Origin: Theropithecus gelada
Lineage: Eukaryota > Chordata > Mammalia > Primates > Cercopithecidae
Length of the DNA: 64,000 bases
NCBI RefSeq assembly: GCF_003255815.1
Contig: NC_037689.1
Location: 142,564,766 to 142,628,765 of the forward strand
Direction of reading: 5' to 3'
Positions within the stretch are counted from its first letter, which is position 1, and the number at the start of each line of letters is the position of its first letter. Both the position numbers and the translations under genes were made by a program. Below, piece after piece: positions 47,396 through 57,889 of this stretch. The notes under the pieces are model-generated. The model was not told where the DNA came from, did not search any database, and worked only from the letters and a program-made list of their open reading frames with translations.

Positions 47396-48365
47396 TTTTG
47401 GAGCTCGGAAAATAATACCCCAAAATGAAGACCTCAGGAGCAAAAGTCTTTCTAATCTTTCTAATCCAGTCTTTCTAATCCTGTCTCTCAGTCTCATTCT
47501 CCCCCAAGGCTAGCCATAGAAACTAGAATCCTTCTTCCTTAAGGTGTGTCACAGAAACCAAAACATATTTTCCCCAAAGCCAGCAATAAAACCTAAAAAT
47601 ATGGCTGGGCACAGGGGCTCACACCTGTAATCCCAGCACTTTGGGAGGCCAAGGCGGGCAGATCACGAGGTCAGGAGATCGAGATCATCCTGGCTAAAAC
47701 GGTGAAACCCCGTCTCTACTAAAAATACAAAAAAAAAAAAAAAAAAAAATAGCCGGGTGTGGTGGCATGCGCCTGTAGTCCCAGTTACTCAGGATACTGG
47801 GGAGGCTGAGGCAGGAGAATGGCGTGAACCTGGGAGGCGGAGCTTGCAGTAAACTGAGATCACGCCACTGCACTCCAGCCTGGGCGACAGAGCAAGACTC
47901 CATCCCCCCCCCAAAAAAAAAAAAAAAAAAGCTGAAAATATTGCTCTCATTTTCACTCCACCTTTCTGTGTAAAAACTGGCCATAAGGAAATGGTCTGAT
48001 CTACCTTATTTGACTGTAGGTCAGAAGACCCCCATTTCAGAGGGGTCCCTGCCCCACACATCCAGAAGGAAGAATGCTGCTCAAAGAAGCCAAGAATAAT
48101 CTAGACATACAGGCCTTTCTGTGTTTTCCCACTCAGTTCATCAGTATGAGTTTATAGCCTTTTTGTCCAATCCTATTTCTGCACCTCTGTCCATACTTCC
48201 TTAAACCTAGGCATAAAATACACAATTTCCCCTGTCTCTTTGGGTCTTCATTCTGAAGGCTCCCATGTACACCCCTTAAACAAATCTGTATACCTCTTCT
48301 GCTATCAAGCTGGCTTTTGTTGGTGATATCTAGTGAGCCCTCAAAGGGCCTTGCCCGCTACAGCT
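47396..48365 (+). mobile_element. Probable class I LTR (unassigned), split by AluY
   Basis: The left part resembles LTR U3 ('ccccaaaatgaagacctcag'). The right part resembles R/U5 ('gcataaaatacacaatttcc', 'gctggcttttgttggtgata', ending 'gagccctcaaagggcc'). MER4-group LTRs are a possibility. The AluY (47603-47930) lies in the middle. Confidence 0.5.
47603..47930 (+). mobile_element. AluY
   Basis: Full-length element with a middle A run of about 22, a C8 run before the tail, and a poly-A tail. 'aaaatat' occurs on both flanks. Confidence 0.9.
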
Positions 48366-49065
48366 CTTCCCTGTGGGTGCGAATATCTCACCATGCCTGT
48401 TACTCTCTACATCAAAATGTCTAACACTTGCTACCGTATTTCCCTGGTGTAAAGGAGAAAGTTTTTGTGTTTTTTAGGCTTGATATCATTTGAAAAATAA
48501 GAGTTATGTTATGTAAAAACTTGAACAGTGGCAAGGATGTGTGGTAGCTTGACTGCTAATTTCCTGGAAGTTCAGACTTGACCTTGTTTGCTGTGGTACC
48601 ATCTGGAAATAGCATGGAGCCCGACACACAATAGGCAATTAGTAAATATTTGCTGAATGATGGCACAAGTGTGGAAAGTAAAGTGTAGCACGGTCACGAA
48701 AAAAAAAAAAGACTGATAGTGACTCATAAAATATTCTAGCCCCAGCTGTGGTTATAACCAAAAATATAATCTTGGGCTAGTTAAAGAAACACCCCTTAAA
48801 TGTGATGTCCAAGTACCTAATTCCATTAATTTAGATGTAATTGCTAAATGTTTGGGTCTATGTAGCACATCAATCTAAGTGCAAAAACATCCAAAATATC
48901 CAAGATAATGGTATAAGTCTCTGTAGTTGAAATTTTAATACAATGCTGATGCTGATATCTACTCAAAAAACTTGAGGATGATAGCTACTCAAAAAAATTT
49001 CTAGGCATAGATAGTAGATATAATGATCTTAATTATATTATCATTTTCGTTTTACACAACCTTAC
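48366..49065. other. Mostly unique sequence with a MIR end
   Basis: No gene is seen. 'gagcccgacacacaataggc' to 'atttgctgaatga' (about 48617-48660) is a MIR 3' end. Confidence 0.45.
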
Positions 49066-49620
49066 TTTTTTTCTCGAGTTTTATTTTAGATACAGGAGTA
49101 CACGTGCAGGTTTGTTACATGAATATATTGCACTCAGGTAGTGATTCTAGTACCCAGTAGGTAGTTTTTTCAGCCATGCCCTCCTCCCTCCTTCCCCCAT
49201 CTAGTAGTTTCCAGTGTCTAGTGTTTCTACATTTACGTCCATTTGTGCTTACTATTTAACCCCTGCTTGTAAATGAGAACGTCTGGTATTTGGTTTTCTG
49301 TTTCTACATTAATTCACTTAGGATTATGGTCTCCAACTCCACCCATGTTGTTGCAAAGGACATAATCCCATTGTTTTTTATGGTTGCATGGAATTCCATG
49401 GTGCATATGTACCACATTTTATTTATGCAGTCTACATATTGATGGGCACCCAGGTTGATCCCATGCATTTGCTATTATGAATAGTGTGGTGGTGAGCACA
49501 CGAGTGCATGTATCTTTTGATATAATGATCTATTTTCCTTTGAGTATATATTCAGTAAGGGGATTACAGGGTCAAATGGTAGCTCTATTTTAAGTACTTT
49601 GAGAAATAGCCTAATTTTTA
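49066..49620 (-). mobile_element. L1 3' end fragment, reverse orientation
   Basis: Starts 'gttttattttagatacagga', contains 'cgtgcaggtttgttacatg' and continues into reverse ORF2 end. An old L1P-type 3' end. Confidence 0.8.
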
Positions 49621-49676
49621 AAAGACCTCAAAAGATACATTTACTTTAGTAAACTTTAAATCAATGTGCATCTTGG

Positions 49677-49978
49677 CCAGGCGCAGTGGCTAACACCTGT
49701 AATTCCAGCACTTTGGGAGGCTGGGGTGGGCAGATTACTTGAGGTCAGGAGTTTGAGAACAGCCTGGGCAACATGGTGAAACCTCATATCTACCCAAAAT
49801 ATAAAAATAATAGCCGGGCATGGTGGTGTGTGCCTGTGGTCTCCACTACTCAGGATGATGAGGCAGGAGAATTAAGCCCAAAGGGAGGAGGTTGTAGTGA
49901 GCCAAGATTGAGCCATTGCACTCCAGCCTGGGTTACAGAGTGAGATCCTGTCTCAAAAAAAAAAAAAAAAAAAAAAAA
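49677..49978 (+). mobile_element. AluS/J-like
   Basis: Dimer from 'ggccaggcgcagtggctaac' to an A24 tail, followed by (AAATT)n. Confidence 0.9.
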
Positions 49979-50084
49979 TTAAATTAAATTAAATAATGCA
50001 CATTTAAATGAAGAAAATATCTTTGCCTTGAAATGCTTCACTGAATGTGAATAATGCTACTAATAATACTAATGATATCTAACA

Positions 50085-50310
50085 TTTTCAAATAATTATG
50101 TCTAATATTTATGTAGCATTTCCTAAATATCAAGCACTTCATATGCATAAGGTAATTTAACCCTCATAAGCAGCTTATGATTCTGGTAGTTTTGCTATCA
50201 GCATCCTTAGGGAATGAGAAATGGAGGCCACATAGCAAGTGGTGAAATAGAGATTCAAACCCAGACAGTCTTGAATACAGAGGCTGAATTCATATCCACT
50301 CACTATAAAT
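50085..50310 (+). repeat. MIR element upstream of the third SPANX-family gene
   Basis: Shows 'catttcctaaatatcaagc', 'ggtaatttaaccctcataa', 'agattcaaacccagacagtc', a diverged MIR in reverse-consensus orientation. Confidence 0.65.
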
Positions 50311-50395
50311 ACTACATCTTGACTTTTCCTCAGAAAGCTCATGGTAAATGCACATGTTTCTGCCATATAAATTCAAAGATACCATGATATCATAC

Positions 50396-50490
50396 TGATA
50401 TGGTCTGGTTCTGTATCCCTACCCAAATCTAATCTTGAATTGCAATCCAAATTGTAATGCCCACATGTAGGGGGAGGGAGTATACATAGA
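50396..50490 (+). promoter_or_regulatory. MST-type LTR fragment joined to SPANX promoter core
   Basis: Positions 50396-50475 ('tgatatggtctggttctgta', 'aaatctaatcttgaattgca') are the first about 80 bp of an MST/THE1 LTR. Homology to the SPANXN promoters starts only at 'gggagggagtatacatagag' (50471-50490), with a TATA-like tatacata at 50481. The CCAAT and GT boxes of genes A and B are replaced by the LTR piece. Confidence 0.7.
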
Positions 50491-50531
50491 GAGGGTAGGG
50501 GCCCTGGGCTATACTACTGCTTGACATCAAC

Positions 50532-50672
50532 ATGGAAGAGGAAACTGGCAAACCAGAGTTGCCTAACACAGCTATGGATCAACCAACACCAGACATGCAA
50601 CAACCAACCACAGACACCAAAGGAAAGAAGATGAATATCCCGTGTGAACTCAAATCCAGAGACAGTGGGAAG
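50532..50672 (+). CDS. Diverged SPANX-like gene C, coding exon 1
   Basis: The last 26 codons (from Met at 50595: MQQPTTDTKGKKMNIPCELK and SRDSGK) align with SPANXN exon 1 (MEQPTSSTNGEKRKSPCESN plus six residues) and have the same 78-nt length and phase-0 end, AAG|GTCAGA. An upstream in-frame ATG at 50532 adds 21 codons. It sits where genes A and B have GTG in their 5' UTR, so the longer start is new. Protein length is 83 aa from 50595 or 104 aa from 50532. Membership of the SPANX superfamily is well supported by exon structure and the PCE motif. I do not recognise a named orthologue. Confidence 0.75.
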
Positions 50673-50880
50673 GTCAGATCAAGCTCCCCATGTTCTTTCT
50701 CTGTCCCCTTAACTACGTTACCACTTCCAAGACTCCTACCTTATCCTTATGTGGTACGTATCCCCTCCTCAGCCCATAACCAGGTTCAGTAAACGCCCCT
50801 TCCTACGCATTTCACATTCTCTTCTCCTAAAGCACTGCCTTATGGGAAGAGGACCTGACAGCACCCTGTTTCCCTACCAG

Positions 50881-51054
50881 GTGCAGGAGATAATCATAAA
50901 AGTAAAAGTAGCCAGTAGTTTTTCAAGGGTGTTCAAGAGAAAAATCTCTGAGAACTACCATCTCTCGAAACAATCCTACGTCAGCCAAAGGCCAAAACTA
51001 TTTGGTCATTATTACAGGCCCAATAAGAAAGTGAATCAAAATCAGGGAGACTAA
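50881..51054 (+). CDS. Diverged SPANX-like gene C, coding exon 2
   Basis: After a good acceptor (tttccctaccag) the exon reads VQEIIIKVKVASSFSRVFKR on to PKLFGHYYRPNKKVNQNQGD and TAA (57 codons plus stop). The end aligns with PRVLVFCYRKVKKINSNQLE of gene A, and VQE with MQE. The intervening stretch is about 14 residues longer, and the acidic C-terminal tail and 13-aa repeats are absent because the frame stops just where they would start. The protein is strongly basic. The intron is only 208 bp and lacks the LTR, as in an uninvaded ancestor. The 3' UTR keeps the shared polyadenylation block. It could be a functional fast-evolving testis gene or a pseudogene that is still open. Confidence 0.7.
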   Translation: MQEIIIKVKVASSFSRVFKRKISENYHLSKQSYVSQRPKLFGHYYRPNKKVNQNQGD

Positions 51055-51216
51055 GCCTAAGAAAACCTAGGGAAACCCACCACCTCGAGTGAAGTGTGCA
51101 TCCCGTGACTGCAGAGTGAAGAACAGACCTCTCAGAAAGTTCTTCTGTCTCCAGAGGCCTGGCTGCTGAGAAATGACTAACACTGTAGAGATTACATCTT
51201 CCACAGTGATGATTAA

Positions 51217-51222
51217 AATAAA
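51217..51222 (+). terminator. Polyadenylation signal, gene C
   Basis: AATAAA within 'gatgattaaaataaaatcaa', homologous to the signals of genes A and B. The following sequence ('ctgatggtggaaaaagaaa') also aligns with their 3' flank. Confidence 0.7.
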
Positions 51223-51249
51223 ATCAACAAGTTGTGAAAAGCCCCTAAG

Positions 51250-51760
51250 TTTTCAGTTGAACTGTGTCATCCATATGTGTATGTGTCTCTGCAAGTTATC
51301 TGATGGTGGAAAAAGAAAAAGGAAGCAAGTGGTGTGAGAAGGGAGTCAAGAAGGGTTCTGCAGGGTTAGGGGTCAAACTGGCAGGTCCACAGCCAGATAT
51401 TGAGAATAAAGACCGGGTCAAGACTATGCGTGAAAGACAATTGCCTAATCCAAATGCAAGAAGGAAAATGGCATGGTATTGCTTCTGTGTGTGTGTGTGT
51501 GGGTGGGTGGTAATAGTGGCATTGGTAGCAGATGTCAGTGTCTAGATCACTAAAACCCAAATGAGGTTAAATGCCAGTTATTTGCAATTTTCTGGACTCT
51601 TGTTCAACCTACTCTCTTCCCATCTCCAATCTCAGTTGAAGAGGTATTTTTCCTGCAGTCTGAGACAAATCCCATTTCTTACCACCTCTTCAGGGAATTT
51701 AATTCATAAATGTTCTATCACCTGTTTCTTCAGTCTTGTCTACCAGCTTCTTACTACTTC
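51250..51760. other. 3' flank of gene C, no further gene
   Basis: It is partly homologous to the 3' flanks of genes A and B. It has a short (GT)n/(GGGT)n run at 51486-51510. Nothing else is recognised. Confidence 0.5.
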
Positions 51761-51764
51761 ACTT

Positions 51765-52390
51765 CAACTTTTGTTTTAGATTCAGGGGCGTACATGTGCA
51801 GGTTTGTTACCTTGGTATATTGAGCGATGCTGAGGTTTGGTGTACAAATGATCCCATCACCCAGGTAGTGAGCATAGTACCTAATGGTTTGTCAGCACTT
51901 GCTCCACTCCTTCCCTCCCGACTCCAGTAGTCTCCAGTGTCTATTGTTCCAATATTTATGTCCATGAAAACCCAATGTTTTGCTCCTACTTATGAATGAG
52001 AACATGTAGAATGTAGTTTTCCGTTCCTGTGTTAATTCGCTTAGGATAATGGCTTCCAGTTGCATATGTGTTGCTGCAAAGGATATTATTTCACTCATTT
52101 TTATGTCTACATAGTATTTCACATTATATATGTACCACCTTTTTTAAAATCCAATCCACCATGGATGGACACCTGGGTTGATTCCATGTCTTTGCTATTG
52201 TGAATAGTACTGTGATGATCATACACGTACGTACGTGGGTCTTTTTGGTAAAACAATTGACTTTCACTTGGATATATACCCAGTAATGGGATTGCTGGGT
52301 GGAATGGTAGTTCTGTTTTAAGTTCTTTGATAAATTTCCCAATAGTTTTTCACAGTGGCTTAAGTAATTTACATTCTTATATTTTAAAAT
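51765..52390 (-). mobile_element. L1 3' end fragment, reverse orientation
   Basis: 'tacatgtgcaggtttgttac' followed by reverse 3' UTR and ORF2 end. No intact frame. Confidence 0.8.
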
Positions 52391-52920
52391 GCTCAATCAC
52401 TCCCACTATTGAACAAAATGCAAAACAAGTAAAGCAAAAACACCTTCCCACCACCCGGTGTCTCCCTCTAGGTACTAACTTCCTACTCCGTACAGCAGCA
52501 CTTGTAGATTCTAGTTGGAGATGTCTAGAATCTAGGAAGAGTAGTTTATACAATGTTGTCTTCCAATACTCAATTAACATTACTTCCACAGTTAACTGTA
52601 GTCAACCTTTTGCCTCTCCCTTATCAATGACATGTTCCTAGCACGGCTATCTGTGTTTTGTGGGGACAGTAATTGAGGTTAGAAAGGTATGGAAGAAAGT
52701 TCTGTGTTTCGCAAAAGTTAGGGATGATACCTGATACAGACTAGCTCAGTAAAAACTTTAGGAAAGAAGGAAAGAAGAGGTACTGTTGGGAAATAAATCA
52801 AATTTTAAACAAATCTCCTCTCAACCCAGAAAGCCTTTCTACGAAGATAGAAGAGAAAGAAAACAGTTTTATTACTGGATAAACATTAAATCAAAATGTG
52901 GTGCACATCACAAGCAATCC
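52391..52920. other. Unique sequence, no gene recognised
   Basis: No gene or repeat is identified between the reverse L1 fragment and the next forward L1. Confidence 0.4.
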
Positions 52921-52924
52921 ACTA

Positions 52925-55505
52925 ATTTCATAAGAACCAAAAATCAAGTGAGCCCTCCTTGTACCTCGTTTTAATTTCATATCCCGGAAAGAGGCACTGA
53001 AGAGAGAAAAAATAGTCGTGAATTGCTGATACCACCCCTCTGACACTCCTAGCAGCAGCAGTAGCAAAGTACGGAGAGCATCACTGAGCACTGGGAAAGG
53101 GAGAATACAGCAAGCATGAGGCATTAAACTCAGTGCTTTCCTGTTAGAGCAGAAAGGAAAACCAGACCAAACTAAGGTGACACTTGCCCATGGAGGGAGC
53201 ATTTAAACCAGCCCTAGCCAGAGGAGAATCGCAAATCCCAGGGGTCTAAACTTGAAATCTCACAAACCTTACCACTGAGGACCAGAGTGCTGTGTCTCCA
53301 AGTAAACTCAAAAGGCAATCTAGGCCATAAGGACTGCCACTCTTAGGTGAGTCCTACTGCTGAACTAGGCCCAGAGATAGTGGACTGGCAGAGCATGCAG
53401 CATACTGAGACGCCAGCTAGAGCAATCAGGGAAGTGCTGACATCACCCTCCCCCAGCCCCAGGCTACACAGCTTGGGGTCCAGGAGACACCCCTTTCTTC
53501 TGCTTGGGGAGAGAAGAGAGAAGAGAGGGACTCTTGGGGAGTGGGAGTGGGAGAAAAGAGAGAAGAGTGGGACTCTTGGGGAGTGCTTGGGGAGAGAAGA
53601 GAGAAGAGTGGGACTCTGCTTGGGGAGAGAAGAGAGAAGAGTAGGACTCTGCTTGAGGAGAGAAGAGAGAAGAGAAGGACTGTGTCTTGCACCTTGGATA
53701 TCAGTTCAGCCACGGCACGATAGGGGACGAGTCAGAATCATTAGGCCCCCGTTCCAGGTCCCAGCTTCCAGATAACATTTCTAGATACACCTTGGGCCAG
53801 GAGGAAATCTGCTGCCATGATGGAAAGGATCCAGTCTCAGTAGCATTTATTACCTGCTAACTAAAGGACCCTAGGGCCCTGAAGAACCAGCAACAATATC
53901 CAGCCAGGTGCTACATTCAGGATGAGCCTCTGAGAGTGGCTCTCTTCAAGTACAAACATGATCAAAGGGGAGTAGAGCACCAGGTGGCCTCTGAGGATCC
54001 CTGATTCCAGGACTTTAGTCTTGGATAGCATTTCTGGATCTGCCCTGGGCCACAGGGGGCGCTAGTGCCCTGAAAAGTTAGTCCCAGGCCAGGCAGTATT
54101 CAGCACAAGCTGACTTAAGAGCCCCTTAAGGGAACATCAGCGGAAGTTTAGCAGTACTCCTTCTGGCCTGGGTTGTCAGTGGATACAGGGTGAGGCTCCT
54201 CTGCCCTTAGAAAGGGGAGGGAAGAGTGTGAAGGACTGTGTCTTGTGGTTTGAGTCCCAGTTTATCCTCAATATAATAGAACGCTAGGTAGACTTCTATG
54301 GTTTTGGACTCTAGTCCCTGACTCCTAAATGGTACCTGTGGATCCACCTGGGGCCTGGGGCACCTCACTACCTTAAATTTAAGGACACAGGCATTGCTGA
54401 CTTTGCCACTGTCTAATAGGAGAGCCAGAGGTCCTTGAGTGAACATAGGCTGTAGCTAGGGAGTGGTATAAATTGTATACTATAATACTATACTGTAAAG
54501 TATAATCTGATAAAAAATGGGCAAAATATTTGATTTGACATTTTTCTAAAGGAGACACACAAATGGCAAACAAGCTTATGAAATAGTGCTTTACATTATG
54601 GATCATGAGACAAATGCAAATCAAAGCTACAATGTGCTACCCTCTCACCTCACTTAAAATGGCTTCTCTCCAAAAGACAGGCAATAACAAATGCCATAGA
54701 GAATGTGGAAAATAGGGAACCCTCATGCACTGTTGGTGGGAATCTAAATTAGTACAATCACTATGGAGAATAATTTGGAACTTCCTCCAAAAACTAAATA
54801 TTGAGCCACCATATGATTCATCAGTCCCACTGCTGGATACACACCCAATAGAAAGAAAAAGGTATATCGAAGGTATTTCTGCACTCCTATGTTTGTTACA
54901 GCACTGTTTACAATGGCAAAGATTTGGAAGCAAGCTAAGTGTCCATCAACAGATGAATGGATAAAGAAAATGTGATACATATACCCAATGGAGTACTACT
55001 CAGCCACAAAAAAAAATGAGATCCTGTCATTTGCAACCACATGGATGTAGCTGGAGATCATTATGTTAAATGAAATAATCCAGGCACAGAAAGACAAACA
55101 TAGCATGTTCTCACTTATTTGTGGGATTTAAAAATCAAAACAATTGAATTTACATACATAGAGAGTAGAAGGATGGTTATCAGAGTCTGAGAATTGTAAC
55201 GGTGGTCTTGGGGATGGGTGGGAATGGTTAATTGGAACAAAAAATAGAAAGAATAAATAAGATCTACTATTTGATAGACAAACAGGATGACTATTACCAA
55301 TAATAACTTCATTGTACATTTTTAAATAACTTAAAGAGTGCAATTGGATTGTTTGTAACTCAAAGGATAAATGTTTGAGCAGATGGATAGTCCATTGCCT
55401 ATGAAATACTTATTTCACATTGCATACCTGTATCAAAATATCTAATGCATGTTATAAATATATACACCTAATGTGTACCCACAAAAATTAAAAATGGAAA
55501 AAAAT
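52925..55505 (+). mobile_element. L1 with 5' UTR joined directly to ORF2 end
   Basis: The 5' UTR (52925 to about 54470) matches the old L1s at 419 and 26875 in type ('gagggagcatttaaaccagc', 'ctagccagagg'). It then passes through about 35 bp of TATA-rich sequence straight into the last part of ORF2 (about 54505, 'aaaaatgggcaaaatatttg'). It ends in a 3' UTR and A-rich tail near 55505. ORF1 and most of ORF2 are missing. Confidence 0.85.
53495..53690 (+). repeat. Minisatellite in the L1 5' UTR
   Basis: About five copies of a roughly 36-bp unit built on 'gagagaagagagaagagtgg' and 'gactctgcttgggg'. This 5' UTR zone is single-copy in the L1s at 419 and 26875. Confidence 0.85.
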
Positions 55506-56660
55506 GAAGATAAACAAACCCTTTTATATAGCCAAATGGATACATCACACGCCTGTGCTCAACATAAACAGTAACTAGTCCTCGAGTAAGTTGACACTAG
55601 CCTTTGTCACACAGTTTATCCTCAATTTGCTTGGTAATTTAGGGGAGTGTCTAGCTTAGATAATTGTCTCTATCCAGATAAAAATAAACTCCTCATGCCT
55701 TTATGATAGGAATTAGTTTTGCAAATATGAGCAAGGCTCCTGCTAAAGTTACCTTCCTACCTTCCCTCAGAAATTAAGAGACAAGGGTGCTAATTTATCT
55801 GATGATTACATTTCAAAGAGATACTTTCCAGGTCTTTAAAAAAATACATACTTGTGTTGCAAAGCTGGAAAATGCTTATTTTGCTTTTACATATATTTAC
55901 AATCTTCAGTGTATTTGGAGAAAGAACTTACAAGTTTTCTAAACTAAATGTACTACAGTAAGTGGGAAAAGAATAAGGAGACTGAAGCTGATGTTGGTTA
56001 GATAGCAACAAACTGTGGCAGTTGGTTTTTAAATTTTATATTCATTAAATAGTCATGAGTAAACTGCTAATTCATTTAGAAATAGAAGTATAAATAGTGG
56101 CTTGTTATTAAGTTGAATGCATTAAGAGGCCAACCCAGAAAAGTTTGTGAACTACAGTTTAAAACACACTCCAAAATTATGTAGAGGATGTGCCATCCTC
56201 TTTCCCCAATTATTCCTCTGTCTTCTCTTTCTTGCCCCCTTCCCAGATTTGCTTGCATGCTTTTTACTCACTGACATTCGTGAGTATTCATCCATCTATT
56301 CCTGGAGAGGATACCTGGGCTCTGATCCCCTGTGCAGGTGCCACCCCAGCTCCTGGGAATTTGGCTGCTGGCAGCTCCCAGCTGCCTCTCCTGGCTGGAA
56401 ATTCCCATAGGCCTCCCAGACATGCTTTGCCCTGGGATACATCCCTTTCAGGGACTGGATGACTGACTACATCTGAAAGACAAAGGCCAGGCAGTATGAC
56501 ACAAAGGCTGGCATTTTTACTTCAACTTAGAACAACTTCAAAGGATCATCCCAGCCCTGGATCCCCCAGTGAATCAGATGAGGCCCCATTTGCAACCTGA
56601 TTCCAGGTTAGTATCTCCCATTACTATCTCTGCCTTCTTCACCCGTCATAGGCCTGTTTT
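55506..56660. other. Unique sequence, no gene recognised
   Basis: A GC-richer patch at 56320-56470 has short open frames on the + strand (56147-56462), but no splice context or domain supports a gene. Confidence 0.4.
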
Positions 56661-56679
56661 TGGTCAGTGACATAATGCA

Positions 56680-57230
56680 ACCGGCAATTAAGAAGATGGT
56701 TTTATTCAGGCTATCGAAATAAGGAGAGTGAAAAGACAAAATTACAACCAATATAGTTTTGCAGACTATACTACAACTATATTACAACAAATATAGTTTG
56801 GCTTTAACTCTGAGTCTAGAATCAGAACCTATTGAAAATGACTCAAAATGTTCCACCCTACACAAATGCAGTTCATATATATATACCCAGAGTAAATTAA
56901 GTGACAGGCAAAAATAACCTGACTGGCTGCACTCTGCGATTGCCTTATATGGCAATATTTTGGCAGCTTTCGGCCTCATTGGCTGGTCATTCAGCTTCTA
57001 TGATTGACTGAGACTTGGCTGCGTGTTGTACCACTGTACTTTCAATTTAGGTTACAGTCTGTTTACACATCATGTTAGGTTACACTTCACTCCGTATGGT
57101 GAAACCTTTAGGTCAAACTCATTAGGTCAAACTTAAAATAAGGAAGCAGCTTTAGGTGAAACTTAGTCCCAGGTAACAAGGGACTGTGCATTAATGAGAA
57201 GGTTTTCAAAGGAAATAAAGGGGGACTGGT
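56680..57230 (-). mobile_element. Probable LTR (unassigned), reverse orientation
   Basis: Read on the - strand it has a CCAAT box (plus-strand attggct at about 56978), a TATA-like 'catataagg' (about 56945) and AATAAA ('gcctgaataaaacc', about 56703), in promoter-to-polyA order. It lies next to the HERV-I-like 3' LTR. Confidence 0.5.
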
Positions 57231-57280
57231 GTTTTATGGAGGTAAGATACAAGAGAGTCATCTGCATCATTCAAGAGTCC

Positions 57281-57862
57281 TGTAGGGGCAAGTGGAAGCA
57301 TCCAATACGTACACATGTGAGGGTAGTGTGGGCCTTTGTGGCCAGCCATTTCCAGAACAGAAAAGGGTGGTGATGGTGATACAGGACAGACAACCCCCAG
57401 AATTGGAGATTAGCCCAGGAGGATTCTTGGCTTCACTCAGGAAGGAATTCAAAGGCAAACTGGTGGTGTTAAACAGCAATATTTTTTAAAGTGGCAGTGT
57501 ACGGCGGCAACAGACCTACTGCTCCTTGCGCAGCAGGGCTACCCCGTGGGCAGTGTCACCAGAATAGCAGCTCAGAGGCAGTTCTGCACTCATGTTTATG
57601 CCCAGTACTAATTATATGCAAAGTAAGGGGCAATTTATGCAGAAATTTCTTGGATGAGGGTGGTAACTTTCAGGTCATCAGGTTGTTGCTGTGGGAAGTG
57701 GTTGAAACTTCCGGGTGTTGCCATGGCATGATAAACTGACATGGCACACTGGTGAGTGTGTCTTATGAAAAGCTGCTTCCACCCAAGATCTGTATTAGCT
57801 AATCCCAAATTTGGTTCATTTTCTGAGTCCTGCCTCTAGAGTCAAGTCCCATCTCCTACCCC
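57281..57862 (-). mobile_element. 3' LTR of a HERV-I/IP10-like provirus (LTR10 type)
   Basis: The LTR is 582 bp with TG..CA ends on the - strand. A clear polypurine tract (plus-strand ttgccccttcctt, 57863-57875) lies directly before its 5' end, as expected of a 3' LTR. R/U5 text such as plus-strand 'ggattcttggcttcactcag' is that of LTR10. The provirus extends to higher coordinates. Confidence 0.75.
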
Positions 57863-57889
57863 ATTGCCCCTTCCTTAAACTTAAGGGGC

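Noticed and set aside
50749..50880. Extending gene C exon 2 upstream to an ATG at 50749
   Set aside because: This region aligns with the intron ahead of exon 2 in genes A and B and ends in a good acceptor, so it is intron.
53347..53775. 142-aa + strand frame with repeated REERR segments
   Set aside because: It is a translation of a purine minisatellite in an L1 5' UTR.
56147..56462. Pro/Ser/Leu-rich frames in a GC-richer patch
   Set aside because: No domain, splice signals or paralogue. It is consistent with chance open frames.
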